From JAAYZK01 sp964535025 (GTDB taxonomy: Bacteria; Planctomycetota; Phycisphaerae; SM23-33; FEN-1343), in contig CAZHRW010000056.1 in assembly GCA_964535025.1 (NCBI GenBank), positions 1-34,821 of the forward strand: a DNA stretch of 34,821 nt. Reading direction: 5' to 3'. A program made the translations under genes and the position numbers. A model generated the notes under the pieces. It did not search any database and was not told the DNA's origin. It was given only the letters and a program-made list of their open reading frames with translations. Of the stretch, positions 16,711 to 24,302 are shown one piece after another (the stretch's first letter is position 1; each line of letters opens with the position of its first letter).

Positions 16711-18333
16711 CTACACCGGTTGCGCGGCCCGCCAGGTCAGCTCGCCGCCCTGCAGGGTATAGGCCGGGGCGTCCAGCAGCGGCAGCGTGCGGGGGTCCTG
16801 GTCATAGGTCTCGACGCACTCGCCGCTGGGCAGGTGGGTCAGGTCGATGTGCAGCCCGCCGCTTTCGGCCACGGCGAGGTGCGTCGGCGTGTCCGTCGCC
16901 GACAGTGTCGGCCGCGGGGGACGGTCGTCGCCGCCGGCGCGGAGATCGACGACGCAGCCGGCCCAGATCCAGTGATCCTCGGCGCGGAGGACGCGAATGG
17001 CGCGCCCGCCGATGTCCACGGTTTCCTCGCGCCACCGACTGGGCTGGATGCGCCCGTCGGCGAGGGCGAAGGGGTAGACGTACAACGCATGGTCGTACGC
17101 GCGCAGAACGATGCCGTCGTCGTCGAATTCGACCGTCCAATCGCCGACCAGGCCGAGACAGACCGGCTTGCTGCGGGCCGCCGGCAGGCTCGCGGGCCGC
17201 TGGCGGAGTTGCGTGTGGTAATAGCTGAGGGTCGTGCGACCCGTCAGGCACAGGGCCCGGTGATCGGCCTGGGCGACCCAGCCGTTCAGGAGGTTCATCC
17301 GATCGCCGTTGAGGTAGGCGATGGCCCGGTCGGCCGGCGAGTCGCCGACGGCGGCGATCAGGTGGATCTGCTGCCAGAAGTAGTGTCCGCCGGTCATGGA
17401 GCCCAGGCCGCCGCGGTCGGTCTGCCAGGTGGCGAACCGGAAGGGCGTGACGCCGGCGCGGCCGGCGGCGCGGTGAGGGTATCGCCGGTTACGGTATTCG
17501 TCGAGGACGTCAGGGGCGCAGCCGCCGGTGTCTTCGTCGTCGGGGTCGACCACGCCACCCTTGCCGGGATCGAGGAACAGTCGGTAGTCGCGCGAAACGC
17601 CGCTGACGGGCAGGCCCAACCGCGGATGATGTACGGCGAACTGCAGGGCGAGCAGGTATTGATGCATCATCGCCATCTCGGCCCGGGCCGCTTCCGACGG
17701 GGCAATCGCCTGCAGGGTCCGCAAGGCGTTCAGGACGATGGTGTTGTAGTTGGGCGAGACAAACTCGTCGACGCCGTAGTAGGAAGTGTGGATAAACCAC
17801 CGCCGCCATTGGCCTTCGCCGATTGTCCGCAGGCGGTCGTCGTCGAAGTGGCGGGCCAGTTGCAGCAGCGACCGGACGTACAGGGCGAAGATGTTGCTGT
17901 AGCCGGTGAAATCGCGGTGCATGTCGAACACCTCGTGCTCCCACCGCCGTTCGACCGCCACCGTGGCCAGGCGCAGGGCCTCTTCCAGGCGTTGCGGCAG
18001 ATCGTCGGGCAGGAGGTGGGCGTAGTGTTCGGCGATCGTCACCAGGGGATCGATCAGGAACAGCGTCCCGTTCAGGTCCGCCCAGTTACTGGGCGTCAGC
18101 ATGGGGAAGCGGCCGTAATCGACGCCTGCCTGCGTGTACTGCGCAGCCAGAACCTCCTCGACAATGCGCACGGCGGTTTCACGGTCCCCAGGGGCGTTGC
18201 GCCTCAACAGCAGCGCCGCCAAAGCCGGCGACGAGTGTCCCACCCCGTGCTTGCCGCTCTTGCGTACGAGCCCCCGCTGAGGATCGTACAGATTCAACAG
18301 CCGTTCAAGGTTGCGCTGCCACGTCGGTTCCAT
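16711..18333 (-). CDS. Large protein of unknown function, possible alpha-helical toroid plus beta domain
   Basis: A 540-residue protein I do not recognise. The first ~330 residues look mostly alpha-helical with aromatic and NxxL-type motifs (PSNWADLNGTLFLIDPL, FTGYSNIFALYVRSLLQLA, SPNYNTIVLNALRTLQ, HQYLLALQFAVHH). This resembles the (alpha/alpha) barrels of glycan lyases and hydrolases. The last ~150 residues are rich in predicted beta strands (WTVEFDDDGIVLRAYDHALY, THLAVAESGGLHIDLTHL). No signal peptide and no firm catalytic motif are seen. The ATG at 18333 was preferred to an upstream TTG at 18369, which has no ribosome site and lies on an inverted repeat arm. The gene converges with RNase Y across 27 bases and follows the HdeD-like gene. 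A glycan-active enzyme is a guess from fold impression and the wider locus. Confidence 0.72.
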   Translation of the reverse strand: MEPTWQRNLERLLNLYDPQRGLVRKSGKHGVGHSSPALAALLLRRNAPGDRETAVRIVEEVLAAQYTQAGVDYGRFPMLTPSNWADLNGTLFLIDPLVTIAEHYAHLLPDDLPQRLEEALRLATVAVERRWEHEVFDMHRDFTGYSNIFALYVRSLLQLARHFDDDRLRTIGEGQWRRWFIHTSYYGVDEFVSPNYNTIVLNALRTLQAIAPSEAARAEMAMMHQYLLALQFAVHHPRLGLPVSGVSRDYRLFLDPGKGGVVDPDDEDTGGCAPDVLDEYRNRRYPHRAAGRAGVTPFRFATWQTDRGGLGSMTGGHYFWQQIHLIAAVGDSPADRAIAYLNGDRMNLLNGWVAQADHRALCLTGRTTLSYYHTQLRQRPASLPAARSKPVCLGLVGDWTVEFDDDGIVLRAYDHALYVYPFALADGRIQPSRWREETVDIGGRAIRVLRAEDHWIWAGCVVDLRAGGDDRPPRPTLSATDTPTHLAVAESGGLHIDLTHLPSGECVETYDQDPRTLPLLDAPAYTLQGGELTWRAAQPV

Positions 18334-18359
18334 GGACGGCCATACTACCCGCAGCGTTC

Positions 18360-18406
18360 TCGGCGCCAAGGGGACGGTGTTCGCAGCCCGCCCGGTTTGG
18401 CGCCGA
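18360..18406. repeat. Ten-base inverted repeat between two minus-strand genes
   Basis: TCGGCGCCAA (18360-18369) and TTGGCGCCGA (18397-18406), perfect arms separated by 27 bases, lie in the gap between the HdeD-like stop and the 540-residue protein start. Each arm contains the palindrome GGCGCC. No U-run follows, so it is more likely a protein-binding site or a structured leader than an intrinsic terminator. Confidence 0.6.
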
Positions 18407-18421
18407 ACCTGCGATCGGCGC

Positions 18422-18958
18422 TCACGCTGCCCTGGGCAGGGTCCGTTCGGCCCCGGAGGCGACGATGACGATGCCCGTGAAGATCAGCTTGATGCCCACG
18501 AGGATGCCCAGGGCCCAGATGCCCGACAGGGGGAACTGAGACCACAGCATCACGCCCAACAGGACCGAGACGATCCCTGACATCAGCAGCCATCCCCAGC
18601 CGGTGGTGCTGGCATGCACCCTCAGCGAGACGATGATCTCGACGATCCCGTCCACGATGAAATAGACCGCCAGCACGATCGTCAGCACCCCCGCGGCCAA
18701 CAGCGGATCGAACAGAAGCGCCAGACCCCCCAGAATCATCAAGCCGCCCAGAACGAACAGCAGCGTGCCTCTGCCCAGGTTGCCGGCCTGGAAGGCCCAG
18801 ATGAGCCGCATGATCCCCCCGATGATCAGCAGCGGGCCCAGCAGCAGCGCCACCGACAGGCCCACTAGGCTCGGCGCCATCAGGGCCAGAACGCCCAGAA
18901 TGATCGCTATCGCCCCCAATGTCGCCGAATGGTGGTGAGCGTGTTTGACTTCAGCCAT
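18422..18958 (-). CDS. HdeD family membrane protein (DUF308)
   Basis: A 178-residue integral membrane protein with six hydrophobic segments in repeated pairs, the DUF308/HdeD pattern: LGAIAIILGVLALMAPSLVG, VALLLGPLLIIGGIMRLIWA, LLFVLGGLMILGGLALLFDP, VLTIVLAVYFIVDGIVEIIV, GWLLMSGIVSVLLGVMLW and GIWALGILVGIKLIFTGIV. The FDPLLAA loop and the SGIVSVLLGVMLW repeat are characteristic. HdeD is linked to acid resistance in enterobacteria, but the role in other phyla is unknown. A His-rich start (KHAHHH) could bind metal. GGAGAGGG precedes the ATG at a good distance. It is divergent from the glycan operon at 19227. Confidence 0.9.
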   Translation of the reverse strand: MAEVKHAHHHSATLGAIAIILGVLALMAPSLVGLSVALLLGPLLIIGGIMRLIWAFQAGNLGRGTLLFVLGGLMILGGLALLFDPLLAAGVLTIVLAVYFIVDGIVEIIVSLRVHASTTGWGWLLMSGIVSVLLGVMLWSQFPLSGIWALGILVGIKLIFTGIVIVASGAERTLPRAA

Positions 18959-19031
18959 GTTCCCTCTCCTTTATCGCGGCGGTGCACCGAACAGCTTTCG
19001 GCCGTCGGTGTGCAGAACCCCAATACATTCA

Positions 19032-19062
19032 ATTCTATGGCCGTCCCATCCCTCCCTGACAA
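19032..19062 (-). promoter_or_regulatory. Possible promoter of the HdeD-family gene
   Basis: On the minus strand TTGTCA (19062..19057), a 19-base spacer and TAGAAT (19037..19032), about 74 bases before the ATG at 18958. Both hexamers match five of six positions, but the spacer is long. Confidence 0.35.
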
Positions 19063-19153
19063 GCGAGTTCCGCCTTCAGGTGAAACTCGGCGGCCGCGGC
19101 ATGCTGCGGCGATGTATCCCTGCCACGCCCTAACAGCAGGCCTCTCAGGACTC

Positions 19154-19182
19154 TTTCCTCGCCCCGGCGGCTCGGCTATAGT
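19154..19182 (+). promoter_or_regulatory. Possible promoter of the apiosidase-like operon
   Basis: TATAGT (19177-19182) with a weak TTTCCT (19154-19159) 17 bases upstream. The first ATG downstream (19191) would fall almost on the transcription start, which supports the next in-frame ATG at 19227, with its own ribosome site, as the real start. Confidence 0.4.
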
Positions 19183-19226
19183 GCGCTTCCATGCAACATT
19201 CCCTTGATCCCAACGATGAGGCAGGC

Positions 19227-20780
19227 ATGAACGCACAGGACGGCCGCATCGAACGCCACACCGCGGTTCGCCTGGATTTCACCAGTGCGGCAACCTACGA
19301 CAATCCCCTGCAGGAGGTCGACCTGGAGGTGATCTTCCACGCGCCGTCGGGCCGTGACTGCCGCATCGACGGCTACTGGGACGGCGGGCGCCGCTTTCGA
19401 GCGGCGTTCAGCCCCGACGAGGTCGGCGCCTGGCGATGGCGCAGCCGGTGCACGCCGGGCGATCCGGGGCTGGACGGACGCGAGGGGACGTTCGAATGCG
19501 TGCTCTATACGGGTGACAATCCGCTGGTCCGCCGCGGGCCCCTGCAGGTCAGCGAAGACGGCACGCACCTGGTCGGCGGCGACGGGCGGCCGCTGCTCTG
19601 GCTGGCCGATACCGCTTGGAACGGCGTCATCCGGGGCGACGACGATAACTGGTCGGAGTACCTGGCGACCCGGCGGCGACAGGGCTTCAACGTCATCCAG
19701 TTCGTCGCGGGAAGCTGGCGGGGCGACGCCGTCGACCCGTACGGCACGCCCAGCGTCGCGACCGCTCCCCCGGCCCGGGTTTTCCCCGAGTTCTTCAAGC
19801 GGATCGATCGGCGTGTCGCCATGATCAACGCCCTGGGGCTGGTGGCCGCCCCGGTGATCCTGTGGACGCTGCTGGAGTCGGACATCGGCCAGCGCCTCGA
19901 GGAGGATGACGCCATCCGCTACGCCCGCTACGTCGTCGCCCGCTACGGCGCCTACCAGGTCGTCTGGCTGCTGGGCGGGGACGGCAACTACGAGAAGCTC
20001 GACTACGAGCGGTGGAAGCGGATCGGCCGGGGCGTTTTCGACGGCCGGACCCGGCGCCTGGTCACGCTGCATCCGTGCGGGCGATCCTGGCCGAATGAGG
20101 CCATGCGCGACGAGCGGTGGTTCGATTTCGCCGGCTACCAGTCCGGCCACGGCGCCGGCGAGGTCGACATGCGGTGGCACACGCAGGGCCCGCCGGCGAC
20201 CGAATGGGCGAACACGCCGGTCAAGCCGGTGATCAACCTGGAGCCTAATTACGAGCTGGCCCACGCCTACGGTCAGGACGTGGAGCACACCGCCGCCAAT
20301 GTGCGCCGCGCGGCGTACTGGAGCCTGCTGGTCAGCCCGACGGCGGGGCTGACGTACGGCCACGACGCCATCTGGAACTGGAACGCCCGGATCGGCCCCA
20401 GCGAGGGCCACGGCCACTGGCACGACGCGGCCGTGCCGTCCTATCGGGTCGGCCTGGAAACCGAAGGCATCGAACACATCAGTATCCTCAAGGCGTTTTT
20501 CGATGCCCTGCCCTGGTGGAAGCTCCGCCCGGCCCCCGATCGGCTGGTCGATCAGCCGGGGCTGGACGATCCGGCCGCGTTCATCGCCGTGGCCCAGACG
20601 ACCGACGGGACACACCTGCTGGCCTATACGCCCAAGGGTCGGCCCGTTCGCCTTCGCGATACCGGCGCCGCCCTCGCCCGCTGGTTCGACCCCCGCGGGG
20701 GCGCCTGGCGCGGCGCCGAATGCAGCGACGGCGCCTACGCGCCCCCCAACGGCAAGGACTGGCTGCTGGTCCTCACCTAA
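19227..20780 (+). CDS. Apiosidase-like glycoside hydrolase (DUF5060-DUF4038, GH140-like)
   Basis: A 517-residue protein. The N-terminal ~90 residues form a DUF5060-type beta-sandwich (TYDNPLQEVDLEVIFHAPSG, RFRAAFSPDEVGAWRWR). The (beta/alpha)8 catalytic domain of the DUF4038/apiosidase-like family spans ~100-430, with GRPLLWLADTAWNG, YLATRRRQGFNVIQFV, YVVARYGAYQVVWLLGGDGN, WFDFAGYQSGHG, PVKPVINLEPNYE and RRAAYWSLLVSPTAGLTYGH. The last ~90 residues form a small beta domain (TDGTHLLAYTPKG, ALARWFDPRGG). Relatives cleave apiosyl linkages in rhamnogalacturonan II or act on other branched glycans. The Glu in NLEPNYE is a candidate catalytic residue. ATG 19227 has GAGG six bases upstream; 19191 is a possible longer start. 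No signal peptide, so it is probably cytoplasmic. First gene of a three-gene operon. Confidence 0.88.
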   Translation: MNAQDGRIERHTAVRLDFTSAATYDNPLQEVDLEVIFHAPSGRDCRIDGYWDGGRRFRAAFSPDEVGAWRWRSRCTPGDPGLDGREGTFECVLYTGDNPLVRRGPLQVSEDGTHLVGGDGRPLLWLADTAWNGVIRGDDDNWSEYLATRRRQGFNVIQFVAGSWRGDAVDPYGTPSVATAPPARVFPEFFKRIDRRVAMINALGLVAAPVILWTLLESDIGQRLEEDDAIRYARYVVARYGAYQVVWLLGGDGNYEKLDYERWKRIGRGVFDGRTRRLVTLHPCGRSWPNEAMRDERWFDFAGYQSGHGAGEVDMRWHTQGPPATEWANTPVKPVINLEPNYELAHAYGQDVEHTAANVRRAAYWSLLVSPTAGLTYGHDAIWNWNARIGPSEGHGHWHDAAVPSYRVGLETEGIEHISILKAFFDALPWWKLRPAPDRLVDQPGLDDPAAFIAVAQTTDGTHLLAYTPKGRPVRLRDTGAALARWFDPRGGAWRGAECSDGAYAPPNGKDWLLVLT

Positions 20781-20810
20781 GCGCACGCGGCCCTGTGGAA
20801 GGAATTCACG

Positions 20811-22076
20811 ATGCACGACGACCCGACGACCAGGCCCGCCCAGGCGATCGATGTCCGCACCGCCGGCGCTCGCGGGGACGGCCAGGCCGATGATGCGCCG
20901 GCCATCCAGCGGGCGCTGGCCGAGCGCCGGTGGGTGGTCGTGCCGCCGGGAACCTACCGCATCGGCCGTACGCTGCGGATCGGCTCGGGGACCCGTCTGG
21001 ACGTCCATCCGCAGGCGACCCTGATCTTCGCCGACGGGGCTGGGCGGGACCAGCACTGCTTCCTGCTGACCAACAGCGACCCCGACAGCGGTAACGAGGC
21101 CATCACCATCCGCGGCGGCGTCTGGAACGGCAACAATCGCGGCAACCGGCGGTCCGAGGGCAAGCTCTTCGGCGACGGCGACTACACCGGCGTCATGATC
21201 AACTTTCGCAACGTCCGGCACCTGACGTTCGCCGACGCGATGCTCTGCGACAGCGAGAGCTATCACGTCCGCTGCACGCAGGTCGAGGGGTTTCTCTTCG
21301 AGCAGCTTCGCTTCCACAGCACCTGCCCGCGCCCCAACAACGACGGCGTCCACCTGGCCGGGTTCTGCGCCGACGGCATCATCCGGCACCTCCGCGGGCT
21401 GGGGCCCCACGCGCCGTCGGACGACCTGGTCGCCCTGAACGCCGACGACGCCGTCGGCCGCATCGAGGGCCAGGGCAAGCTGTGCGGACCGATCCGCAAC
21501 GTCGTCATCCACGACCTCCAGGCCGACCAGTGCCACAGCTTCGTGCGCCTGCTGAGCGTCGACTCGCCGATCGAGAACATCGACATCAGCCGTATCCGGG
21601 GCGGTTGCACCGCCTGCGTGATCAACATGGACGCCGCCCACCGCTGCCGCGTGCCCCTGTTCACCGACGCTGACCGTCCGGACGGCGTCGGCGCTTGTCG
21701 CAACATCCGCATCCGCGACATACGCGCCTTCGCCGCTTCGGCAGGCCGTACGCCGCTGATCCGACTGGAAGAGCACGTCGAAGACCTGCTCATCGAAAGC
21801 TTCCAGCGCGACGTCGGTTGCGACGGGGCGCCCCAGGCGCCGACCGTCGACGCTCGCCACCTCACGGACCATCGCATCGACATCGAGGGTCTGACGGACG
21901 GGCAACTGGCAGGGCTCCGCGAGGCCTCCACGGCGGTCGTCGACGCCGCGCCGCTGACCGGCTTCGAAAAGCTCCACACCGTCGCGGCGGCGTTCGATCG
22001 CCAGGCGGTCCTGCAACTGCCGGGCGGGGGGTTTCGGCGGTTGGCGGTCAGTAAGCGAGTGGACCATGCTCGATGA
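20811..22076 (+). CDS. GH28-like (polygalacturonase-type) beta-helix protein
   Basis: A 421-residue right-handed beta-helix protein. The N-terminal block AIDVRTAGARGDGQADD with AIQRALAER is typical of pectate-lyase-superfamily/GH28 proteins, followed by VVPPGTYRIGRTLRI and ITIRGGVWNGN. The core shows RPNNDGVHLAG, similar to the GH28 NTDG motif, and SDDLVALN, similar to its DDC-I-N site, with a His in SYHVRCTQ. Asp-rich positions therefore fit an inverting hydrolase of galacturonan-like chains, although the later GHG and RIK motifs are not clear. No signal peptide. It starts 30 bases after the apiosidase-like gene with AAGGA before the ATG, and its end overlaps the next gene by 11 bases. A lyase or an inactive binding protein remains possible. 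Confidence 0.83.
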   Translation: MHDDPTTRPAQAIDVRTAGARGDGQADDAPAIQRALAERRWVVVPPGTYRIGRTLRIGSGTRLDVHPQATLIFADGAGRDQHCFLLTNSDPDSGNEAITIRGGVWNGNNRGNRRSEGKLFGDGDYTGVMINFRNVRHLTFADAMLCDSESYHVRCTQVEGFLFEQLRFHSTCPRPNNDGVHLAGFCADGIIRHLRGLGPHAPSDDLVALNADDAVGRIEGQGKLCGPIRNVVIHDLQADQCHSFVRLLSVDSPIENIDISRIRGGCTACVINMDAAHRCRVPLFTDADRPDGVGACRNIRIRDIRAFAASAGRTPLIRLEEHVEDLLIESFQRDVGCDGAPQAPTVDARHLTDHRIDIEGLTDGQLAGLREASTAVVDAAPLTGFEKLHTVAAAFDRQAVLQLPGGGFRRLAVSKRVDHAR

Positions 22077-22866
22077 AACCATCTTCAGCAAGACCGACGA
22101 CGGCATCGACGGCATGCCCGATGTCCAGTGCCGTCTGTACCGCAGTGCGATCGACGGGCATGAGGACCGGATCTTCCTGCGCCCGCCGTCAGCGCGGGGA
22201 CGACCATGGGTCGTGGTGCTGCACGGCCACGGCTCGCTGGGCGATCAGGTGTTCGTCCGCGAGGACATCCGCCGGGCATGGCTGCCGCTGCTGGTTGAGC
22301 ACGACGTGGGGATCCTTTCGCCCGACCTGCGGGGGGACGCCTGGATGGGGCCGGCCGCGGCGGCGGACCTGAAGCGCCTGATCGCGGCGGTGCGGGAGGC
22401 GTTCGCCGCGGCGGCGATCGGCCTGGTCGGCGGGTCGATGGGGGGAACGGGGGCGTTGATCTATGCCGGCCTTCATCCGGAGGACATCGACGGCGTGGTG
22501 GTCTGGTGCCCGGCGACCGACCTGGCCGAGCTGGTCGGTTTTCTGGCGGCCGGCGAGGCCGAAGGCGGGACGGTGTTGGCGGAGGTCCGCAGGGCGATCG
22601 AGGCCGGTTACGGTCCGGCGGGCCACTCGGACACGTACGCTCGACACTCCATTCTGGCGAACCATCGACGGCTGACGATGCCCGTGGCGGTGGTCCACGG
22701 CGACCGCGACGCGATGATTCCGGTGGCCCACGCTCGCCGTCTGCGCGATCGGATGGGCTCGCGCCTGTGGTACCGTGAGATTCCCGGCGGCGACCACGAC
22801 GCCCCGCTGGGCTGCGTCGAGCCCCTGCGCCGGCTGATTGATCACCTCCAGCGCGGCCGCCCATGA
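22066..22866 (+). CDS. Alpha/beta hydrolase, possible carbohydrate esterase
   Basis: A 266-residue serine hydrolase of the alpha/beta fold. The strand-loop WVVVLHGHGSLGDQ forms the oxyanion region. GLVGGSMGGTGALIYA is the nucleophile elbow (Ser in GGSMGG). VVHGDRDAMIPVAHARRL carries the acid Asp, and EIPGGDHDAPLG carries the catalytic His. No signal peptide or lipase lid is obvious. It overlaps the GH28-like gene by 11 bases, so translation is probably coupled, and it would act on the same substrate. Removal of acetyl or other acyl groups from a pectin-like glycan is a reasonable inference, but the substrate cannot be read from sequence. Confidence 0.86.
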   Translation: MLDETIFSKTDDGIDGMPDVQCRLYRSAIDGHEDRIFLRPPSARGRPWVVVLHGHGSLGDQVFVREDIRRAWLPLLVEHDVGILSPDLRGDAWMGPAAAADLKRLIAAVREAFAAAAIGLVGGSMGGTGALIYAGLHPEDIDGVVVWCPATDLAELVGFLAAGEAEGGTVLAEVRRAIEAGYGPAGHSDTYARHSILANHRRLTMPVAVVHGDRDAMIPVAHARRLRDRMGSRLWYREIPGGDHDAPLGCVEPLRRLIDHLQRGRP

Positions 22867-22902
22867 AAAACGCCGCGCCCGCACGGGGGTGCGAGCGCGG
22901 CG
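22866..22902 (-). terminator. Intrinsic terminator of the PEP-CTERM gene
   Basis: On the minus strand an 8-bp stem (CGCCGCGC/GCGCGGCG at 22871-22878 and 22895-22902), one mismatch and five more pairs (CGCAC/GTGCG) around a four-base loop is followed directly by TTTTT (22870..22866). It begins ~25 bases after the PEP-CTERM stop codon. On the plus strand the hairpin lies just after the hydrolase stop but lacks a T-run. Confidence 0.85.
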
Positions 22903-22925
22903 CCTGTCCGTCAGAGGGCGGCGTC

Positions 22926-23936
22926 CTAGCGGGTGCGACGGCGGATCAACCCGAGGGCGCCCAGGCCCAGCAGGGCCAGCGTGGCCGGCTCGGGGATCGC
23001 CGTGGCGCCGAAGATGCTCGTCCCGCGGGCATTCCAGTTGTGCCCCGGATCGCTGTCGACCATCTTGATACCTGCGAGCACCTTGGAACTGTCCAACTCC
23101 AACGGCGAGGCAAACTCGTAGAGCGTGCCGGAGTAGTCGCCGACGTTGCCGGTGCCGCCAGCGCTATGGTTGTAGCTTTGGGTGAAACTGTACACGGCCG
23201 CAAAATCCGCTCCACCCACGCCCACGGTCTTGCTGTCGTCAACGACAGGGTCCTGCCCGCCGTTGTCATCGGTGAACGAGTAAAGCAGGTCTTCCGAGCC
23301 GTCGGCGTAAACGGCGTAGATGTCCGTATGCATGTTCGGATCGGCCGCGTTCCAGCCGCCGATGATGAAGTTGATATCAGTGTAGGCGGCCTGCTGCCCG
23401 GCCGGCAGCATGGCGATCGCCTCGGCGATCTGGAAGTTCCGGTAGTCGTGAGCACTGGCCACGACCATGGCATTGGCCTTGGTGGCCATCATTTCCTCGG
23501 GCTGGCCCGGGTTCCACACGCCGCCGGGGCTGGCGACCTCGAGCCAGTCGCCCGGCAGGGTGGTGTTGCCCAGGTGCGAGGCGATGTGGTACTGGCGATC
23601 AGCGCCGCTCAGAACGCCGTCCTCGGGCGTCCCCTCGGTGCCGCTGTACCAGTCCGGGTGGTACCAGTTGGCTTCGACGGAGTAGGGCTGGCCGAACCCG
23701 CCCTCGGTGGTGTTGCCGATCATCATGCGTTGCTGTTGCAGGGCGTACCAGCCCACACCCTGGGCGTTGCCGCCCTGGAGCTCCAGGAGATCGCACCCTT
23801 GGACCTGGAGAACCTGATACTCTTTCGCGCCGCACCAGACGTCCATGTTGAATCCACTGGAGATGTCCAACTGCACCGCGGCCGACGCGGACACGGCCAG
23901 CGCCAACAGGGTGCACGAGACTAGTAGCGTCCTCAT
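22926..23936 (-). CDS. Exported PEP-CTERM sorting-domain protein of unknown function
   Basis: A 336-residue secreted protein. Signal peptide residues ~1-19 (LLVSCTLLALAVSASA). The C-terminal sorting tag has IPEP (~313), a hydrophobic helix (ATLALLGLGALGL) and a basic end (IRRRTR). It is therefore a substrate for an exosortase-type membrane protease, none of which is encoded in the window. The body is rich in Gly, Asn, Asp and aromatic residues (NWYHPDWYSGTEG, NFIIGGWNAADPN, YSFTQSYNHSAGG) and looks like a beta-rich surface domain with no known family seen. GGAGG lies before the ATG. It is a single-gene unit with its own promoter at 24237-24264, a ~295-base leader and a strong terminator, so it is regulated apart from the flanking glycan genes. 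Confidence 0.9.
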   Translation of the reverse strand: MRTLLVSCTLLALAVSASAAVQLDISSGFNMDVWCGAKEYQVLQVQGCDLLELQGGNAQGVGWYALQQQRMMIGNTTEGGFGQPYSVEANWYHPDWYSGTEGTPEDGVLSGADRQYHIASHLGNTTLPGDWLEVASPGGVWNPGQPEEMMATKANAMVVASAHDYRNFQIAEAIAMLPAGQQAAYTDINFIIGGWNAADPNMHTDIYAVYADGSEDLLYSFTDDNGGQDPVVDDSKTVGVGGADFAAVYSFTQSYNHSAGGTGNVGDYSGTLYEFASPLELDSSKVLAGIKMVDSDPGHNWNARGTSIFGATAIPEPATLALLGLGALGLIRRRTR

Positions 23937-24230
23937 TGTTCGCCTCCCTCAATCGGTTTACCGGATCGCTTTGCCGTTGCGAGGCATCGCGACTGAAATG
24001 CCTGGCCACTTCATTCGAGGCGCACCACCACTCGATGCCGCGGGCGGCCTTCCCGGCCAGCCGGCATCGTTTGGCGGCACCACCCGAAGGCGGCACGTCC
24101 CCGCGGGACACCACCAAGGTGGCATCGGGATGGGTCCAGAAGCGCGAAAGCATGCGTTTGAACACACAACGCACGCCCCGGTGAGGCTCCCTGTCGCCAT
24201 CGGGTACGTGTCCCGCACGGTTGTACGATA
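23937..24230 (-). promoter_or_regulatory. Long structured 5' leader of the PEP-CTERM gene
   Basis: About 290 bases between the promoter and the ATG, with no coding frame. On the minus-strand RNA there are hairpins at 24111-24122 (CCACC/GGTGG), 24097-24109 (GTCCC/GGGAC), 24080-24093 (CCGCC-TTCG-GGTGG, a UUCG loop with one G-U pair), 24033-24069 (perfect 8-bp CGATGCCG/CGGCATCG with an inner GGCC/GGCC) and 23982-24003 (AGGCAT/ATGCCT). The G-U pair and UUCG loop make sense only on the minus-strand transcript. A cis-acting RNA is likely; the class is not recognised. Confidence 0.5.
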
Positions 24231-24236
24231 GTTTTC

Positions 24237-24264
24237 ACTATACCACAGGATCGCGATCTGTCAA
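24237..24264 (-). promoter_or_regulatory. Promoter of the PEP-CTERM gene
   Basis: On the minus strand a perfect TTGACA (24264..24259), a 16-base spacer and TATAGT (24242..24237). It lies 39-66 bases downstream of the propeller gene's stop codon, giving the PEP-CTERM gene its own transcript. Confidence 0.7.
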
Positions 24265-24302
24265 GCGCCTTCTTGGCGTCGCCTCGCCGCCTCGCCGGCC
24301 GG

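Noticed and set aside
19509..21979. Long minus-strand frames opposite the glycan operon (part of a 979-codon frame from 22115)
   Set aside because: Antisense shadow of the apiosidase-like, GH28-like and hydrolase genes, which all carry clear family motifs on the plus strand.
23950..23985. Resemblance of GGCAAAGCGATCCGG and TAAACCG before the PEP-CTERM start to the c-di-GMP-I riboswitch core
   Set aside because: The matching GGCAAACC half with its GAAA loop and receptor was not found in the expected position, so the class cannot be claimed; a covariance search would settle it.
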